Source of the DNA: Streptomyces sp. CB02923 | GTDB lineage: Bacteria > Actinomycetota > Actinomycetes > Streptomycetales > Streptomycetaceae | Assembly: GCF_001905005.1 (NCBI RefSeq) | Contig: NZ_LWKZ01000024.1 | Location: 899,299-963,298, forward strand | DNA length: 64,000 nt | Direction: 5' to 3' | Part shown: piece by piece, positions 42,425 to 51,294 of the stretch | How the letters are laid out: every line of letters starts with the position of its first letter | Numbering within the stretch: position 1 is the stretch's first letter | Notes under the pieces: model-generated | Told to the model about the DNA's origin: nothing | The model's database searches: none | The model's input: the letters and a program-made list of their open reading frames with translations, nothing else | Program-made: the position numbers and the translations under genes

Positions 42425-43714
42425 TCAGGCAATGGCAGAGGTACCGGTGCCGTCGGCAGGGCGGGCGGCGGCGACGGCGGGCACGCCGGTGACCGGCCGC
42501 CCGCCCGACGGCGTGGCCGCCTCGGCGGACAGCGTGCCGTCCAGCAGCGTCGAGTCGCCCATCTCGCTCAGGACGAGCGCCAGCGCGCCGAGCACCTCCG
42601 CACGGCCGCCGAGCGTCCCCGGTACGATCCCCAACTGCCGCGCGGCGCTGGGGATCGCGTACCGCGACACCGATTCCCTTATCGGTCCGAGCACCAGCTC
42701 CCCGGCCTCCGCGAGGTCGCCGCCGAGCACCACCCGGCTCGGATTGAGCAGGTTGCACAGGTTGGCCACCCCGCTGCCGATGTGCCGTCCCACGTCCGCG
42801 ATCACCCGGCGGCAGCCGGGGTCGCCCTCCCGGGCCAGCCGGACCACCTCCGCCATGGTCAGGTCGGGCCCGTGGCTCGGCTGGAGCAGCGGGAGCACGT
42901 ACCGGGCGGCGGTGAACGTCTCCAGGCAGCCGCGGTTGCCGCAGCGGCAGACCGGCCCGGACTCGTCCAGGGTGATGTGCCCGATCTCGCCGGCCGTGCC
43001 GCCGGGGCCCCGGTAGATCTGGCCGCTGATGACCAGGCCCGCGCCGACACCGCTGGCGACCTTGATGTACGCCAGGTCCGCGGCGCCGCGTCCGCTGCCC
43101 CACACCAGTTCGCCGAGCGCACCGAGGTTGGCGTCGTTGTCGACGTACACGCCGACGCCGAGCCGGCCGGACAGCTCCTCGCTCGGGTTCGTGCCGCTCC
43201 AGCCCGGCAGGATGGCGGTCGAGCCGAGCGTGCCGGACTCCACGTCGATGGGGCCCGGGACGCCGAGGCCGACGCCGATGACCTTGTCCGGGCCGACGCC
43301 GGTCGCTTCGACCAGCCGGTTGACCAGGCGTTCCGCCCGGTCGAAGCCATCCGCCGCGGAGGCGTCCACGTCGATCGGCTCGGTCTCCTCGGCGAGCACC
43401 TGGTGGGCGAGGTTGCCGACCGCGACCCGCAGGTGCGAGTGGCCGAAGTCGACGCCCACGACGATCCCGGCGTCGCCGGAGAGCGAGACGCTGCGGGCCC
43501 GGCGGCCGCCGGCCGAGGTCGGCGTGACCTCGACGGTCCCGGCGTCCTTCAGTTCCCGCACGATGTTGGAGACCGTGGCCGCCGACAGGCCGGTGCTCCG
43601 GGCGATCTCCGCCTGGGTGAGCGAACCCGCCATGCGCACCGCGCGTACGACCCGCTCCAGATTGGCCCGGTGCAGCGAGGACTGCGAACCCGGAGTCTCC
43701 ATCGACTCATCCAC
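42425..43714 (-). CDS. rok7B7: ROK-family repressor Rok7B7
   Basis: A 429-residue transcription regulator with an N-terminal winged-helix (LTQAEIARSTGLSAATVSNIVREL) and a ROK sugar-kinase-like domain. The domain has a glycine-rich ATP-type motif (GVDFGHSHLRVAVG), EIGHITLDESGPVCRCGNRGCLETF (the ROK signature with zinc-binding CxCGxxGCxE) and GGDLAEAGELV. In S. coelicolor Rok7B7 (SCO6008) controls xylFGH and influences carbon control and antibiotic production. It lies between xylF and ngcG in the same order here. GTG 43714 is used; ATG 43702 is an alternative. It belongs to the divergent-free minus-strand block. Confidence 0.87.
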   Translation of the reverse strand: MDESMETPGSQSSLHRANLERVVRAVRMAGSLTQAEIARSTGLSAATVSNIVRELKDAGTVEVTPTSAGGRRARSVSLSGDAGIVVGVDFGHSHLRVAVGNLAHQVLAEETEPIDVDASAADGFDRAERLVNRLVEATGVGPDKVIGVGLGVPGPIDVESGTLGSTAILPGWSGTNPSEELSGRLGVGVYVDNDANLGALGELVWGSGRGAADLAYIKVASGVGAGLVISGQIYRGPGGTAGEIGHITLDESGPVCRCGNRGCLETFTAARYVLPLLQPSHGPDLTMAEVVRLAREGDPGCRRVIADVGRHIGSGVANLCNLLNPSRVVLGGDLAEAGELVLGPIRESVSRYAIPSAARQLGIVPGTLGGRAEVLGALALVLSEMGDSTLLDGTLSAEAATPSGGRPVTGVPAVAAARPADGTGTSAIA

Positions 43715-43888
43715 TCCCGCCTGTAGCGCCCGGCACGACGACCGGCCGCCGGCCGGGCCACACCGATGGGACCCGGCTTGTCTCCAACATGTGAATCTAA
43801 GCTGACGTGCCCGGGTCCGGTTCCGTCAAGTCCTCGACCGGGTGCTCCGGCCCTGTGGCCAAAACCCGGCCCCCGGGCGGGCACCGCG

Positions 43889-43916
43889 GTGGCCCCCGCG
43901 GGGCCGCGGGGGCCAC
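43889..43916 (-). terminator. Strong G/C hairpin after ngcG
   Basis: GTGGCCCCCGCGG and CCGCGGGGGCCAC are perfect 13-base arms (43889-43901, 43904-43916) with two bases between them. It lies about 80 bases downstream of the ngcG stop and should end the ngcEFG transcript. Confidence 0.6.
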
Positions 43917-43997
43917 TGTGCCGTACCCGGCGTACCGCGTACCGGCACGCGGCTCGCGCACCAGGGCGCGAGCCCGGCCGCGAGCCGGATCGCGGGG

Positions 43998-44897
43998 CTA
44001 TTTCAGGGCGCCCGCCGTCAGGCCCGCCACCACCTGCCGCTGGAAGATGATGTACGCGGCCAGCACCGGCAGCATGGCGATGGTCAGGCCGGCGAACAGA
44101 CCGGACCAGTCGCCCTTGTACCCCTGGCTGACCGCCAGCGCGACCAGTCCCTGGGTCAGCATCTTCTTGTCCGGGTCGCCGACGTTGAGCACCGTCGGCA
44201 GCAGGTACTGGTTCCACTGCCCCAGGAAGTTGAAGATCCCGACGCTGATCAGCCCCGGCTTCGCCATCGGCAGCATGACCTGGAAGAACGTACGCGTGTG
44301 GGACGCGCCGTCGATGAGCGCGGCCTCCGCCACCGACGTCGGCAGCGTTTTGAAGAACCCGCTGAGGAAGAAGACGGTGAACGGCAGGGAGTACGCGATG
44401 TAGACCAGGATCAGCCCGTGGTACGAGTCCAGCAGGGCCATGTTCTTCATGACGAAGAACAGCGGGACCAGGGCGAGGATGATGGGGAAGCCCATCCCGC
44501 CCACGAACAGGAAGTAGAGGAAGCGGTTGCCCGGGAAGTCGAACCGGGCCAGTACGTACGCCGCCATCGACCCCAGCAGCATGGTCCCGATCAGCGACCC
44601 GCCGACCACGACCAGCGAGTTGAAGAAGTACTGGCCCATGTTGGCCTTGTCCCAGGCGCGGGCCCAGTTGTCGAAGTGCAGCGCCGACGGCAGGCCCCAG
44701 GGCGAGCCGAAGATCTCCCCGTCGTCCTTGAAGGAGCTGACCACCGCCCACAGCAGCGGCATGGTCACCAGCAGGCCCCAGATGACCAGGACGCCGTGGG
44801 AGAAGACGTTCAGGACCCGGCCCTCACCGCCCTCACCGCCTTTGCGGCCCGTGCTGCCCCGGCCCGTCACGGCCGGGGGCTTGGTCTGCACGCTCAT
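43998..44897 (-). CDS. ngcG: GlcNAc/chitobiose ABC permease
   Basis: A 299-residue permease of the MalG type with six membrane helices and the conserved EAA loop (EAALIDGASHTRTFFQVMLPM). The N-terminus is cytoplasmic and polar. Its start overlaps the ngcF stop (TGATG). In Streptomyces the NgcEFG system takes up N-acetylglucosamine and chitobiose from chitin breakdown; orthology is supported by the order next to rok7B7 (S. coelicolor SCO6005-6007). No ATPase gene is present; such systems use the shared MsiK ATPase encoded elsewhere. Confidence 0.83.
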   Translation of the reverse strand: MSVQTKPPAVTGRGSTGRKGGEGGEGRVLNVFSHGVLVIWGLLVTMPLLWAVVSSFKDDGEIFGSPWGLPSALHFDNWARAWDKANMGQYFFNSLVVVGGSLIGTMLLGSMAAYVLARFDFPGNRFLYFLFVGGMGFPIILALVPLFFVMKNMALLDSYHGLILVYIAYSLPFTVFFLSGFFKTLPTSVAEAALIDGASHTRTFFQVMLPMAKPGLISVGIFNFLGQWNQYLLPTVLNVGDPDKKMLTQGLVALAVSQGYKGDWSGLFAGLTIAMLPVLAAYIIFQRQVVAGLTAGALK

Positions 44898-45820
44898 CAG
44901 AACTCCAGTCGCTCGCGCCGGCCCAGCCGCATGACGATGGCCGAGAAGATCAGGGTCACTATCAGCAGGGAAACGCCGATCGAGGTGGCGTAACCGGCCT
45001 GACCGTCGCGGAAGGTCTTCTGATAGACGTACAGCGGCAGCACCTCGGTGGAATAGTCGGGGCCGCCCGGCCCGACGCTCATGATCTGCACGAAGGCGAA
45101 GGCCGACACGTCCAGCGCCAGGATGCCCATGTAGATCCAGCCGGTCTGCACCGTGTCCCAGAGCAGCGGCAGGGTGATCCTGAAGAACGTGTTGAACCGG
45201 TTGGCGCCGTCCAGCAGCGCGGCCTCGTAGAAGTCCTTCGGTATGGAACTCATGCCGGCCGAGAAGAGCACGACGTAGAAGCCGACATTGGCCCAGATCA
45301 TCGCGCCCATGATGCACCAGAGGGCGATCTGCGGATCTCCGAGCCAGTTGGGCTGTACGTTGTCCAGTCCGATCGCCTGGAAGAAGGCGTTGAGCGCGCC
45401 GCTCTCCGGGTTGTACGCGAACTGGAAGAGCAGGGCGACGATCGGGATCGACAGCACCTGCGGGAAGAAGTACAGAATCTTGTACGTGCCCGAGCCGCGC
45501 ACGCCGCCGATGACCGCCTTCTTCCTGCGGCGGCCACCGACGTTGAGCATGAAGGCGAAGAAGAGCCCGAGCGAGAGCGTCACCACCGGCAGCAGCAGCA
45601 ACAGCGTCACACTGTTTCCCACCGAGGCCCAGAAGACACTGTCCTTGAAGAGGCGCGTGTAGTTGTCGAACCCGACCATTTTCATGTCCGAGCTCAGGCC
45701 GGTCCAGTCCGTGAAGGAGTAGTAGATCGCCTGCACGAACGGCGATATCACGAAGATCGCGTATATCGCCAGCGGGAGGGCCAGGAACCCTGCTATGAAG
45801 CGGTACTTACCGTGCTGCAT
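44897..45820 (-). CDS. ngcF: GlcNAc/chitobiose ABC permease
   Basis: A 307-residue permease of the MalF type, with six predicted membrane helices and the conserved loop EAALLDGANRFNTFFRITLPLL. It pairs with NgcG to form the pore. The start lies 70 bases downstream of the ngcE stop, and its own stop overlaps the ngcG start. The large loop after the second helix contains GGRRRKKAVIGGVRGSGTYK, giving a positively charged cytoplasmic patch. Confidence 0.83.
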   Translation of the reverse strand: MQHGKYRFIAGFLALPLAIYAIFVISPFVQAIYYSFTDWTGLSSDMKMVGFDNYTRLFKDSVFWASVGNSVTLLLLLPVVTLSLGLFFAFMLNVGGRRRKKAVIGGVRGSGTYKILYFFPQVLSIPIVALLFQFAYNPESGALNAFFQAIGLDNVQPNWLGDPQIALWCIMGAMIWANVGFYVVLFSAGMSSIPKDFYEAALLDGANRFNTFFRITLPLLWDTVQTGWIYMGILALDVSAFAFVQIMSVGPGGPDYSTEVLPLYVYQKTFRDGQAGYATSIGVSLLIVTLIFSAIVMRLGRRERLEF

Positions 45821-45890
45821 GACTACCGATCCCGTTCTTTCCCCGCGACTGCCGTAAAGGCCACCGCTGGTGACGCGTCCGATGCACCGG

Positions 45891-47333
45891 TCAGCGCTTG
45901 TACTTCTTGACGCTGCTGTCCTCGCGCGTCTCGTCCGCGTACTTCTGGATCTTGGTGATCGCTTCGTCGGGAGTCATCCGGCCCGCCATCATCTCGCCCA
46001 GCGCGCCGACGCCGATCTTCTCCTTCTGGAGCGCCACGTACCAGTCCTGCAGCCGCGGGTTGACGATGTTCTTCCCGGCCTTCTGGAGCGCCAGCTGCGC
46101 CGAGTCCAGGCCCGGAGGCAGGGTCAGGCCCTCCGTGCCGCCGTTGAGCGAGGTCAGCGAGGAGACCTGCTTGATGAAGTTCTGCGAGGACTTCTTGCTG
46201 AGCATGATGCGCAGCATCTCCATGCCGCCGGGGGTGTTCGCGGCCTGCCTCGGCACGATGTACGGCTCGCCGCCGGAGGCCCAGAGCGTGCCGAACGGCA
46301 TCTTGTCCGAGCTGGAGAGGCTGGACGGCGCCCCGACCGAGAGCTGGAAGTCCGGGTTCTTCTCGATCTGCTGGGCCGACTCGTTCTCCACCCAGGAGCC
46401 GTTGGGGATGAACAGGGCCTTGCCCTCGGCCCACGCCTTCTGCGACTGGAGGTGGTCCAGGCCGGGCGATCCCTTGAGGACGTAGCCCTTCTTGTACAGC
46501 TCGTAGTACGCGTCGAAGGCGGCCTTGACGGCCGGGTCCTTCCAGGCGTTCGGCTCCAGGTTGTCGATCTTGCGCAGCACCTCTTCGCCGCCGATCTTGG
46601 CGATGAAGGGGTAGAGGCTGAACGGGAAGTAGTACGGGTACTTGCCGGGGTAGGTCCACCCGGCGACGCCCTTCTTCTTCGCCTTCTCGCACACGGCGAG
46701 CATCTCGTCCCAGGTCTCGGGGTATTCGGCGTCGGCCACCTTCTGGAGGTTGGTCTTCGAATACCAGACACCGTAGACCGTGTACGCGTAGTACATGACC
46801 CAGGTTTCCTTGCCGCCGAACTGGCCCATCTCGACCACGCCGGGGCGCAGGGTGTCGCGCACCTTCTTGTTCGGGTCGTCCATCGACGGGGCGTCGAGCA
46901 GCGGGGTGAGGTCGGCGAGCTGGTTCTTGGAGACCAGGGTGCCGAAGTCCATCTGTTCGGCGCCGGAGTTGTCCACGAGGTCCGGCGGGTTGCCGCCGTT
47001 GAAACGCGGCTGCAGCGTGGACTGGATCTTCTGGGTGGAGGCCAGCTTGACCTTGCCCTTGGACTTGGGGAAGGCGGCGACGTATTCGGCCTGGGCGTCC
47101 TTGGCGTACTTGTCGCCGAATCCACCGTCGAAGATGACGACGTCGAGGGCCGCGCCGTCATTGACCGCCAGGGGGTTCTTGGCGGATTTCTCGCCCTTTT
47201 CGACCTTCTCGCTGCCACCGCCACCGCCGCCGGCACACGCGGACAGTGCGCTCATGGCCGGTATGGTGACGATGCCGAGCGCCGCGGACCGCTTGATCAG
47301 GTCGCGACGGCTGAAATCTGAGGTGGATCCCAT
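45891..47333 (-). CDS. ngcE: GlcNAc/chitobiose-binding lipoprotein
   Basis: A 480-residue extracytoplasmic sugar-binding protein. The N-terminus has a twin-arginine motif (SRRDLIKRSAALG) and a lipobox (LSAC), so it is likely exported by Tat and then lipidated. The binding domain matches the family-1 sugar-binding proteins (VDNSGAEQMDFGTLVSKNQLADLTPLL in pieces, FPFSLYPFIAK, and MPFGTLWASGGEPYIV). ATG 47333 follows GAGGAC; the longer frame to 47381 is not needed. It heads the ngcE-F-G operon. A dre-like site is about 190 bases upstream. Confidence 0.85.
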   Translation of the reverse strand: MGSTSDFSRRDLIKRSAALGIVTIPAMSALSACAGGGGGGSEKVEKGEKSAKNPLAVNDGAALDVVIFDGGFGDKYAKDAQAEYVAAFPKSKGKVKLASTQKIQSTLQPRFNGGNPPDLVDNSGAEQMDFGTLVSKNQLADLTPLLDAPSMDDPNKKVRDTLRPGVVEMGQFGGKETWVMYYAYTVYGVWYSKTNLQKVADAEYPETWDEMLAVCEKAKKKGVAGWTYPGKYPYYFPFSLYPFIAKIGGEEVLRKIDNLEPNAWKDPAVKAAFDAYYELYKKGYVLKGSPGLDHLQSQKAWAEGKALFIPNGSWVENESAQQIEKNPDFQLSVGAPSSLSSSDKMPFGTLWASGGEPYIVPRQAANTPGGMEMLRIMLSKKSSQNFIKQVSSLTSLNGGTEGLTLPPGLDSAQLALQKAGKNIVNPRLQDWYVALQKEKIGVGALGEMMAGRMTPDEAITKIQKYADETREDSSVKKYKR

Positions 47334-47521
47334 GCGCAAGTCCTCGCCTTCTTCAGGACTCAGGCGGTGTACCGGAGCCACCCCGGCACCGCGGGTCAGA
47401 TGAAGCTGAGTTGTACGGGATGTGCACCGGGCGCGCTAGAGATGTGCGGGGCCGTTTTCTTGTACTGCTCCGCAGGTCCCCCCGGGTCCGCGACGTCGTT
47501 CGCACAGTCGCTCGGACGCCG

Positions 47522-47537
47522 ACAGGTATAGTCCACT
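47522..47537. promoter_or_regulatory. Candidate DasR response element (dre-like) between ngcE and the mannosidase gene
   Basis: ACAGGTATAGTCCACT matches the DasR consensus ACTGGTCTAGACCACT at 13 of 16 positions. It is about 190 bases upstream of ngcE and 216 bases before the mannosidase start. DasR is the GlcNAc-responsive repressor of Streptomyces. The 419-base gap 47334-47752 contains no other gene. Confidence 0.5.
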
Positions 47538-47655
47538 TCACGTCAACTCGGCAAGATCGTAAGCAAGTTCGGGCCGCCATCTTTCCCGAGTTGAGACCTC
47601 GCCGGTATGCACCGCTTGCGCCACGGACTTCCGGCCGCCGTTCGCAGAGCCACCC

Positions 47656-47686
47656 TTGACAACAAAGGTCCCACCTACCTTACTTA
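47656..47686 (+). promoter_or_regulatory. Promoter for the GH92 mannosidase gene
   Basis: TTGACA (47656-47661), about 18 bases of spacer and TTACTT/TACTTA (47680-47686) make a good vegetative promoter. It lies just upstream of the LacI-type operator. Confidence 0.5.
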
Positions 47687-47703
47687 TCTCTGCATTACGC
47701 AGC

Positions 47704-47717
47704 TGACAACGATGTCA
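47704..47717. promoter_or_regulatory. LacI-family operator in front of the mannosidase gene
   Basis: TGACAACGATGTCA fits the LacI-family pattern TGNNANCGNTNNCA and is a 6-base-arm palindrome (flanking C and G extend it: CTGACAACGATGTCAG). It is about 20 bases downstream of the predicted -10 and 36 bases before the GTG, a typical repressor position. Confidence 0.6.
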
Positions 47718-47752
47718 GATCGTTGGAATGTCGCCTTCGTTGAGAGGTACGC

Positions 47753-50700
47753 GTGCGGCTCAGACACCGGCACAGACCCCTGCCCGGCACGGCCCGCCCC
47801 GTCGCGCTCGCGGCAGCGGCCCTGCTCGTCCTGACGGCGTACGCCCCCGCCGTCGCGGCTCCACCCCCGAGGCCACCGGAAGCCCAGCGGTTCAGCTCCT
47901 CCTTCGAGACCGGCGATCCCCTGCCCGCCTGGCAGGACACCGTCGAGACCGGCCCCGACGGCACCGGGAAGTCCTCCGGGGTGGGCCCGGAGAGCGGTCC
48001 GGGCGCCGGCATGAGCAGCCACCCCGACTCCGGCCCCGCCTCCTCCCCCACCGCGAAGGCGAACGCCGGCTTCAGCGGGCTGCGGGCGCTGCGGTACGCG
48101 GGGACCCACACCGCGGCCGGCCGCGGCTACTCGTACAACAAGGTCTTCGACGTCGACCTGCCGGTCACGCGGGCGACTTCACTGTCGTACAAGATCTTCC
48201 CCGAGATGGCCGCCACCGACCTGGGCTACCCCGCGACCCACGTCGCGCTCGACCTGGCCTTCACCGACGGCACCTACCTCAGCGAGCTGCGCGCCACCGA
48301 CCAGAACGGCGCGCCCCTGACCCCGCGCGGCCAGGCCGACGCCAAGACGCTCTACGTCAACCAGTGGAACCACCGCCAGTCGCGCATCGGCGCGGTGGCG
48401 GCGGGCAAGACCGTCGACCGCGTCCTGGTCGCGTACGACTCCCCCACCCCGCCGAAGGCCGGTGCGGTCTTCCGTGGCTGGGTGGACGACATCACGCTCG
48501 GCCCCGAGGCCCGCGAGAAGCCGCCCGCCCACCTCGCCGACCACGTGGCGACCACCCGCGGCACGCACTCCAGCGGCAGCTTCTCGCGCGGCAACAACTT
48601 TCCGGCCACCGCCGTGCCGCATGGCTTCAACTTCTGGACGCCGGTGACCAACGCGGGCTCCACCGACTGGCTGTACGAGTACGCGCGGAAGAACAACGCC
48701 GACAACCTGCCCACCCTCCAGGCGTTCGCCGCCAGCCACGAGCCGAGCCCCTGGATGGGCGACCGGCAGACCTTCCAGGTCATGCCGTCCACCGCCGCCG
48801 GTACTCCGGACGCCGGACGCGCCGCCCGCGCCCTGCCCTTCCATCACGCCAACGAGACCGCGCGGCCGCACCACTACGGCGTCACCTTCGACAACGGCCT
48901 CAAGGCGGACATCGCTCCGACGGACCACGCGGCGCTGATGCGCTTCACCTTCCCCGGCGACGACGCGAACCTGATCTTCGACAACGTCAACAACAACGGC
49001 GGGCTCACCCTCGACCCCGGGCGGGGCGTCGTCACCGGCTTCTCGGACGTCCGGAGCAACCTGTCCACCGGCGCCACCCGGCTGTTCGTGTACGGCGTGC
49101 TCGACGCGCCCGTCACGACGGGCGGCAAGCTGAGCGGCGGCGGGGGCCCCGACGTCACGGGCTATCTGAAGCTGCGGCCCGGCGCGGACCGTACGGTCAC
49201 CCTGCGCATCGCGACCTCCCTGCTCGGCGTCGACCAGGCGCGCGCGAACCTGGAGCGCGAGATTCCGGCGGGCGACTCCTTCGAGCGGGTCAGGGACCGC
49301 GCCCGCGCCCGGTGGGACGGCATCCTCGGCCGCATCGAGGTCGAGGGCGCGAGCCGGGACCGCCTGGTCACCCTCTACTCCAACCTCTACCGGCTCTACC
49401 TCTACCCCAACTCCGGGTACGAGCAGGTGGGCGCGCGCACCCGGTACGCGAGCCCCTTCACGCCGCGGACCGGCCCGGACACCCCGACGCACACCGGGTC
49501 GAAGATCGTCGACGGCGAGGTGTACGTCAACAACGGTTTCTGGGACACCTATCGCACCACGTGGCCCGCCTATTCCCTGCTCACGCCGGGGCAGGCGGGG
49601 AAAATGGTCGACGGCTTCGTCCAGCAGTACAAGGACGGCGGCTGGATCTCCCGCTGGTCCTCCCCCGGTTACGCGGATCTGATGACCGGCACCAGCTCGG
49701 ACGTGGCCTTCGCCGACGCGTATGCCAAAGGCGTGAAGTTCGACGCGGCCGCCGCCTACGAAGCGGCGGTCAAGAACGCCACCGTCGCGCCGCCCAGCCC
49801 CGGTGTCGGCCGTAAAGGCATGAACACCTCGCCCTTCCTCGGCTATACGAGCACGAACACCAAGGAAGGCATGTCCTGGGCGCTGGAGGGATACCTCAAC
49901 GACTACGGCATCGCCCGTATGGGACAGGCGCTGTACGAGAAGACGAAGAAGCCGCGCTACAAGGAGGAGTCCGCGTACTTCCTCAACCGCGCCCGCAACT
50001 ACGTCAAGCATTTCGACGGCAAGGTCGGCTTCTTCCAGGGCAAGGACGCGGCCGGGAACTGGCGGCTGCCCCCGGACCGGTTCGACCCGCGGGTCTGGGG
50101 CCACGACTACACCGAGACCAACGCCTGGTCCTTCGCCTTCACCGCGCCCCAGGACACCCGCGGCCTGGCCAATCTGTACGGCGGCCGGGCGGGCCTGGCG
50201 AAGAAGCTGGACGCCTACTTCGCCACCCCGGAAACCGCGGCGAGGGAATTCGCCGGCTCGTACGGCAATGTCATCCACGAGATGACGGAGGCCCGGGACA
50301 CCCGGATGGGCATGTACGGGCACAGCAACCAGCCGTCGCACCACATCGCCTATGCCTATGACGCCGCCGGGCAGCCGTGGAAGACGCAGGAAAAGGTCCG
50401 CGAGGTCCTCTCCCGGCTCTACCTGGGCAGCGAGATCGGCCAGGGGTATCCGGGCGACGAGGACAACGGCGAGATGTCCGCCTGGTACGTCTTCAGCGCG
50501 CTCGGGTTCTATCCGCTGGTGATGGGGTCGCCCGAATACGCGGTGGGCTCACCGCTGTTCACCAAGGCCACCGTCCATCTGGAGAACGGCCGCGATCTCG
50601 TCGTCAAGGCTCCGCGCAACAGCGCCCGCAATGTGTACGTGCAGGGCCTGCGGGTCAACGGAAAGCTCTGGAATTCCACCGCGCTGCCGCACGCTCTGCT

Positions 50701-51178
50701 CGCCCGCGGCGGCACGCTGGAATTCGCGATGGGACCGCGCCCCTCCTCCTGGGGCACGGGGAAGAACGCGGCGCCGTCGTCCATCACGCACGACGACCGG
50801 GTGCCCGTACCGGACGGCGACCTGACCACGCCGGGCAACAGCCCTCTCCTGGACGACACATCGGACACCGCGGCGTCCTTCGACTCGGTCCCGGTCGCCC
50901 TTGAGTCGGCGGCGCGGGTGTCCTCGTACACCCTCACCTCGGCGGCCAAGGGTGACGCTCCCGCCTCCTGGGTGCTGGAGGGCCGGGACCTCCACGGCAA
51001 GTGGCGGACTCTCGACCGGCGTTCGGGCGAGCCCTTCAGCTGGGACCGGCAAACCAGGGTCTTCACGGTGCAAGCCCCGGGAACCTACCGGCAGTACCGG
51101 CTGACTCCGTCAACCCGGGCCACCCTGGCGGAAATCGAGCTGATCGGCCCGAACAGGGTTGATTCCGGAACCAATTGA
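47753..51178 (+). CDS. GH92 family alpha-mannosidase, secreted
   Basis: A 1141-residue secreted enzyme of glycoside hydrolase family 92, calcium-dependent exo-alpha-mannosidases. Signal peptide RPVALAAAALLVLTAYAPAVA. The N-terminal beta-sandwich (to about 290) is followed by the (alpha/alpha)6 barrel. General-acid Glu is E788 in GHDYTETNAWSFAF, and the Asp pair D902/D904 is in YPGDEDNGEMSAWYVFSAL. The C-terminal ~170 residues resemble a discoidin/F5-8-type carbohydrate-binding domain (ASWVLEGRDLHGKWRTL). GTG 47753 has GAGAGG upstream. It would act on mannose of glycans outside the cell, next to sugar transporters. No mannose importer is evident in the window. Confidence 0.85.
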   Translation: MRLRHRHRPLPGTARPVALAAAALLVLTAYAPAVAAPPPRPPEAQRFSSSFETGDPLPAWQDTVETGPDGTGKSSGVGPESGPGAGMSSHPDSGPASSPTAKANAGFSGLRALRYAGTHTAAGRGYSYNKVFDVDLPVTRATSLSYKIFPEMAATDLGYPATHVALDLAFTDGTYLSELRATDQNGAPLTPRGQADAKTLYVNQWNHRQSRIGAVAAGKTVDRVLVAYDSPTPPKAGAVFRGWVDDITLGPEAREKPPAHLADHVATTRGTHSSGSFSRGNNFPATAVPHGFNFWTPVTNAGSTDWLYEYARKNNADNLPTLQAFAASHEPSPWMGDRQTFQVMPSTAAGTPDAGRAARALPFHHANETARPHHYGVTFDNGLKADIAPTDHAALMRFTFPGDDANLIFDNVNNNGGLTLDPGRGVVTGFSDVRSNLSTGATRLFVYGVLDAPVTTGGKLSGGGGPDVTGYLKLRPGADRTVTLRIATSLLGVDQARANLEREIPAGDSFERVRDRARARWDGILGRIEVEGASRDRLVTLYSNLYRLYLYPNSGYEQVGARTRYASPFTPRTGPDTPTHTGSKIVDGEVYVNNGFWDTYRTTWPAYSLLTPGQAGKMVDGFVQQYKDGGWISRWSSPGYADLMTGTSSDVAFADAYAKGVKFDAAAAYEAAVKNATVAPPSPGVGRKGMNTSPFLGYTSTNTKEGMSWALEGYLNDYGIARMGQALYEKTKKPRYKEESAYFLNRARNYVKHFDGKVGFFQGKDAAGNWRLPPDRFDPRVWGHDYTETNAWSFAFTAPQDTRGLANLYGGRAGLAKKLDAYFATPETAAREFAGSYGNVIHEMTEARDTRMGMYGHSNQPSHHIAYAYDAAGQPWKTQEKVREVLSRLYLGSEIGQGYPGDEDNGEMSAWYVFSALGFYPLVMGSPEYAVGSPLFTKATVHLENGRDLVVKAPRNSARNVYVQGLRVNGKLWNSTALPHALLARGGTLEFAMGPRPSSWGTGKNAAPSSITHDDRVPVPDGDLTTPGNSPLLDDTSDTAASFDSVPVALESAARVSSYTLTSAAKGDAPASWVLEGRDLHGKWRTLDRRSGEPFSWDRQTRVFTVQAPGTYRQYRLTPSTRATLAEIELIGPNRVDSGTN

Positions 51179-51198
51179 TCGGACCGTCCGCAAACCAG

Positions 51199-51227
51199 TT
51201 GACATGTGAAGGCCTTGTGCAAAGATC
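51199..51227 (+). promoter_or_regulatory. Candidate promoter for the FG-GAP-like protein gene
   Basis: TTGACA (51199-51204), 17 bases and AAGATC (51222-51227). The -10 is weak. It is followed by a stem-loop (51239-51265) in the transcribed leader. Confidence 0.35.
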
Positions 51228-51238
51228 CTGAGCATCCT

Positions 51239-51265
51239 GTGACGCACCTCTTGTGGGTGCGTCAC
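51239..51265 (+). other. Stem-loop in the leader of the FG-GAP-like gene
   Basis: GTGACGCACC (51239-51248) and GGTGCGTCAC (51256-51265) pair perfectly around a 7-base loop, 30 bases before the start codon. It may be a terminator of the mannosidase gene or a leader element. Confidence 0.5.
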
Positions 51266-51294
51266 GCCTCATCACATGGCAAATGGAGAATTAC

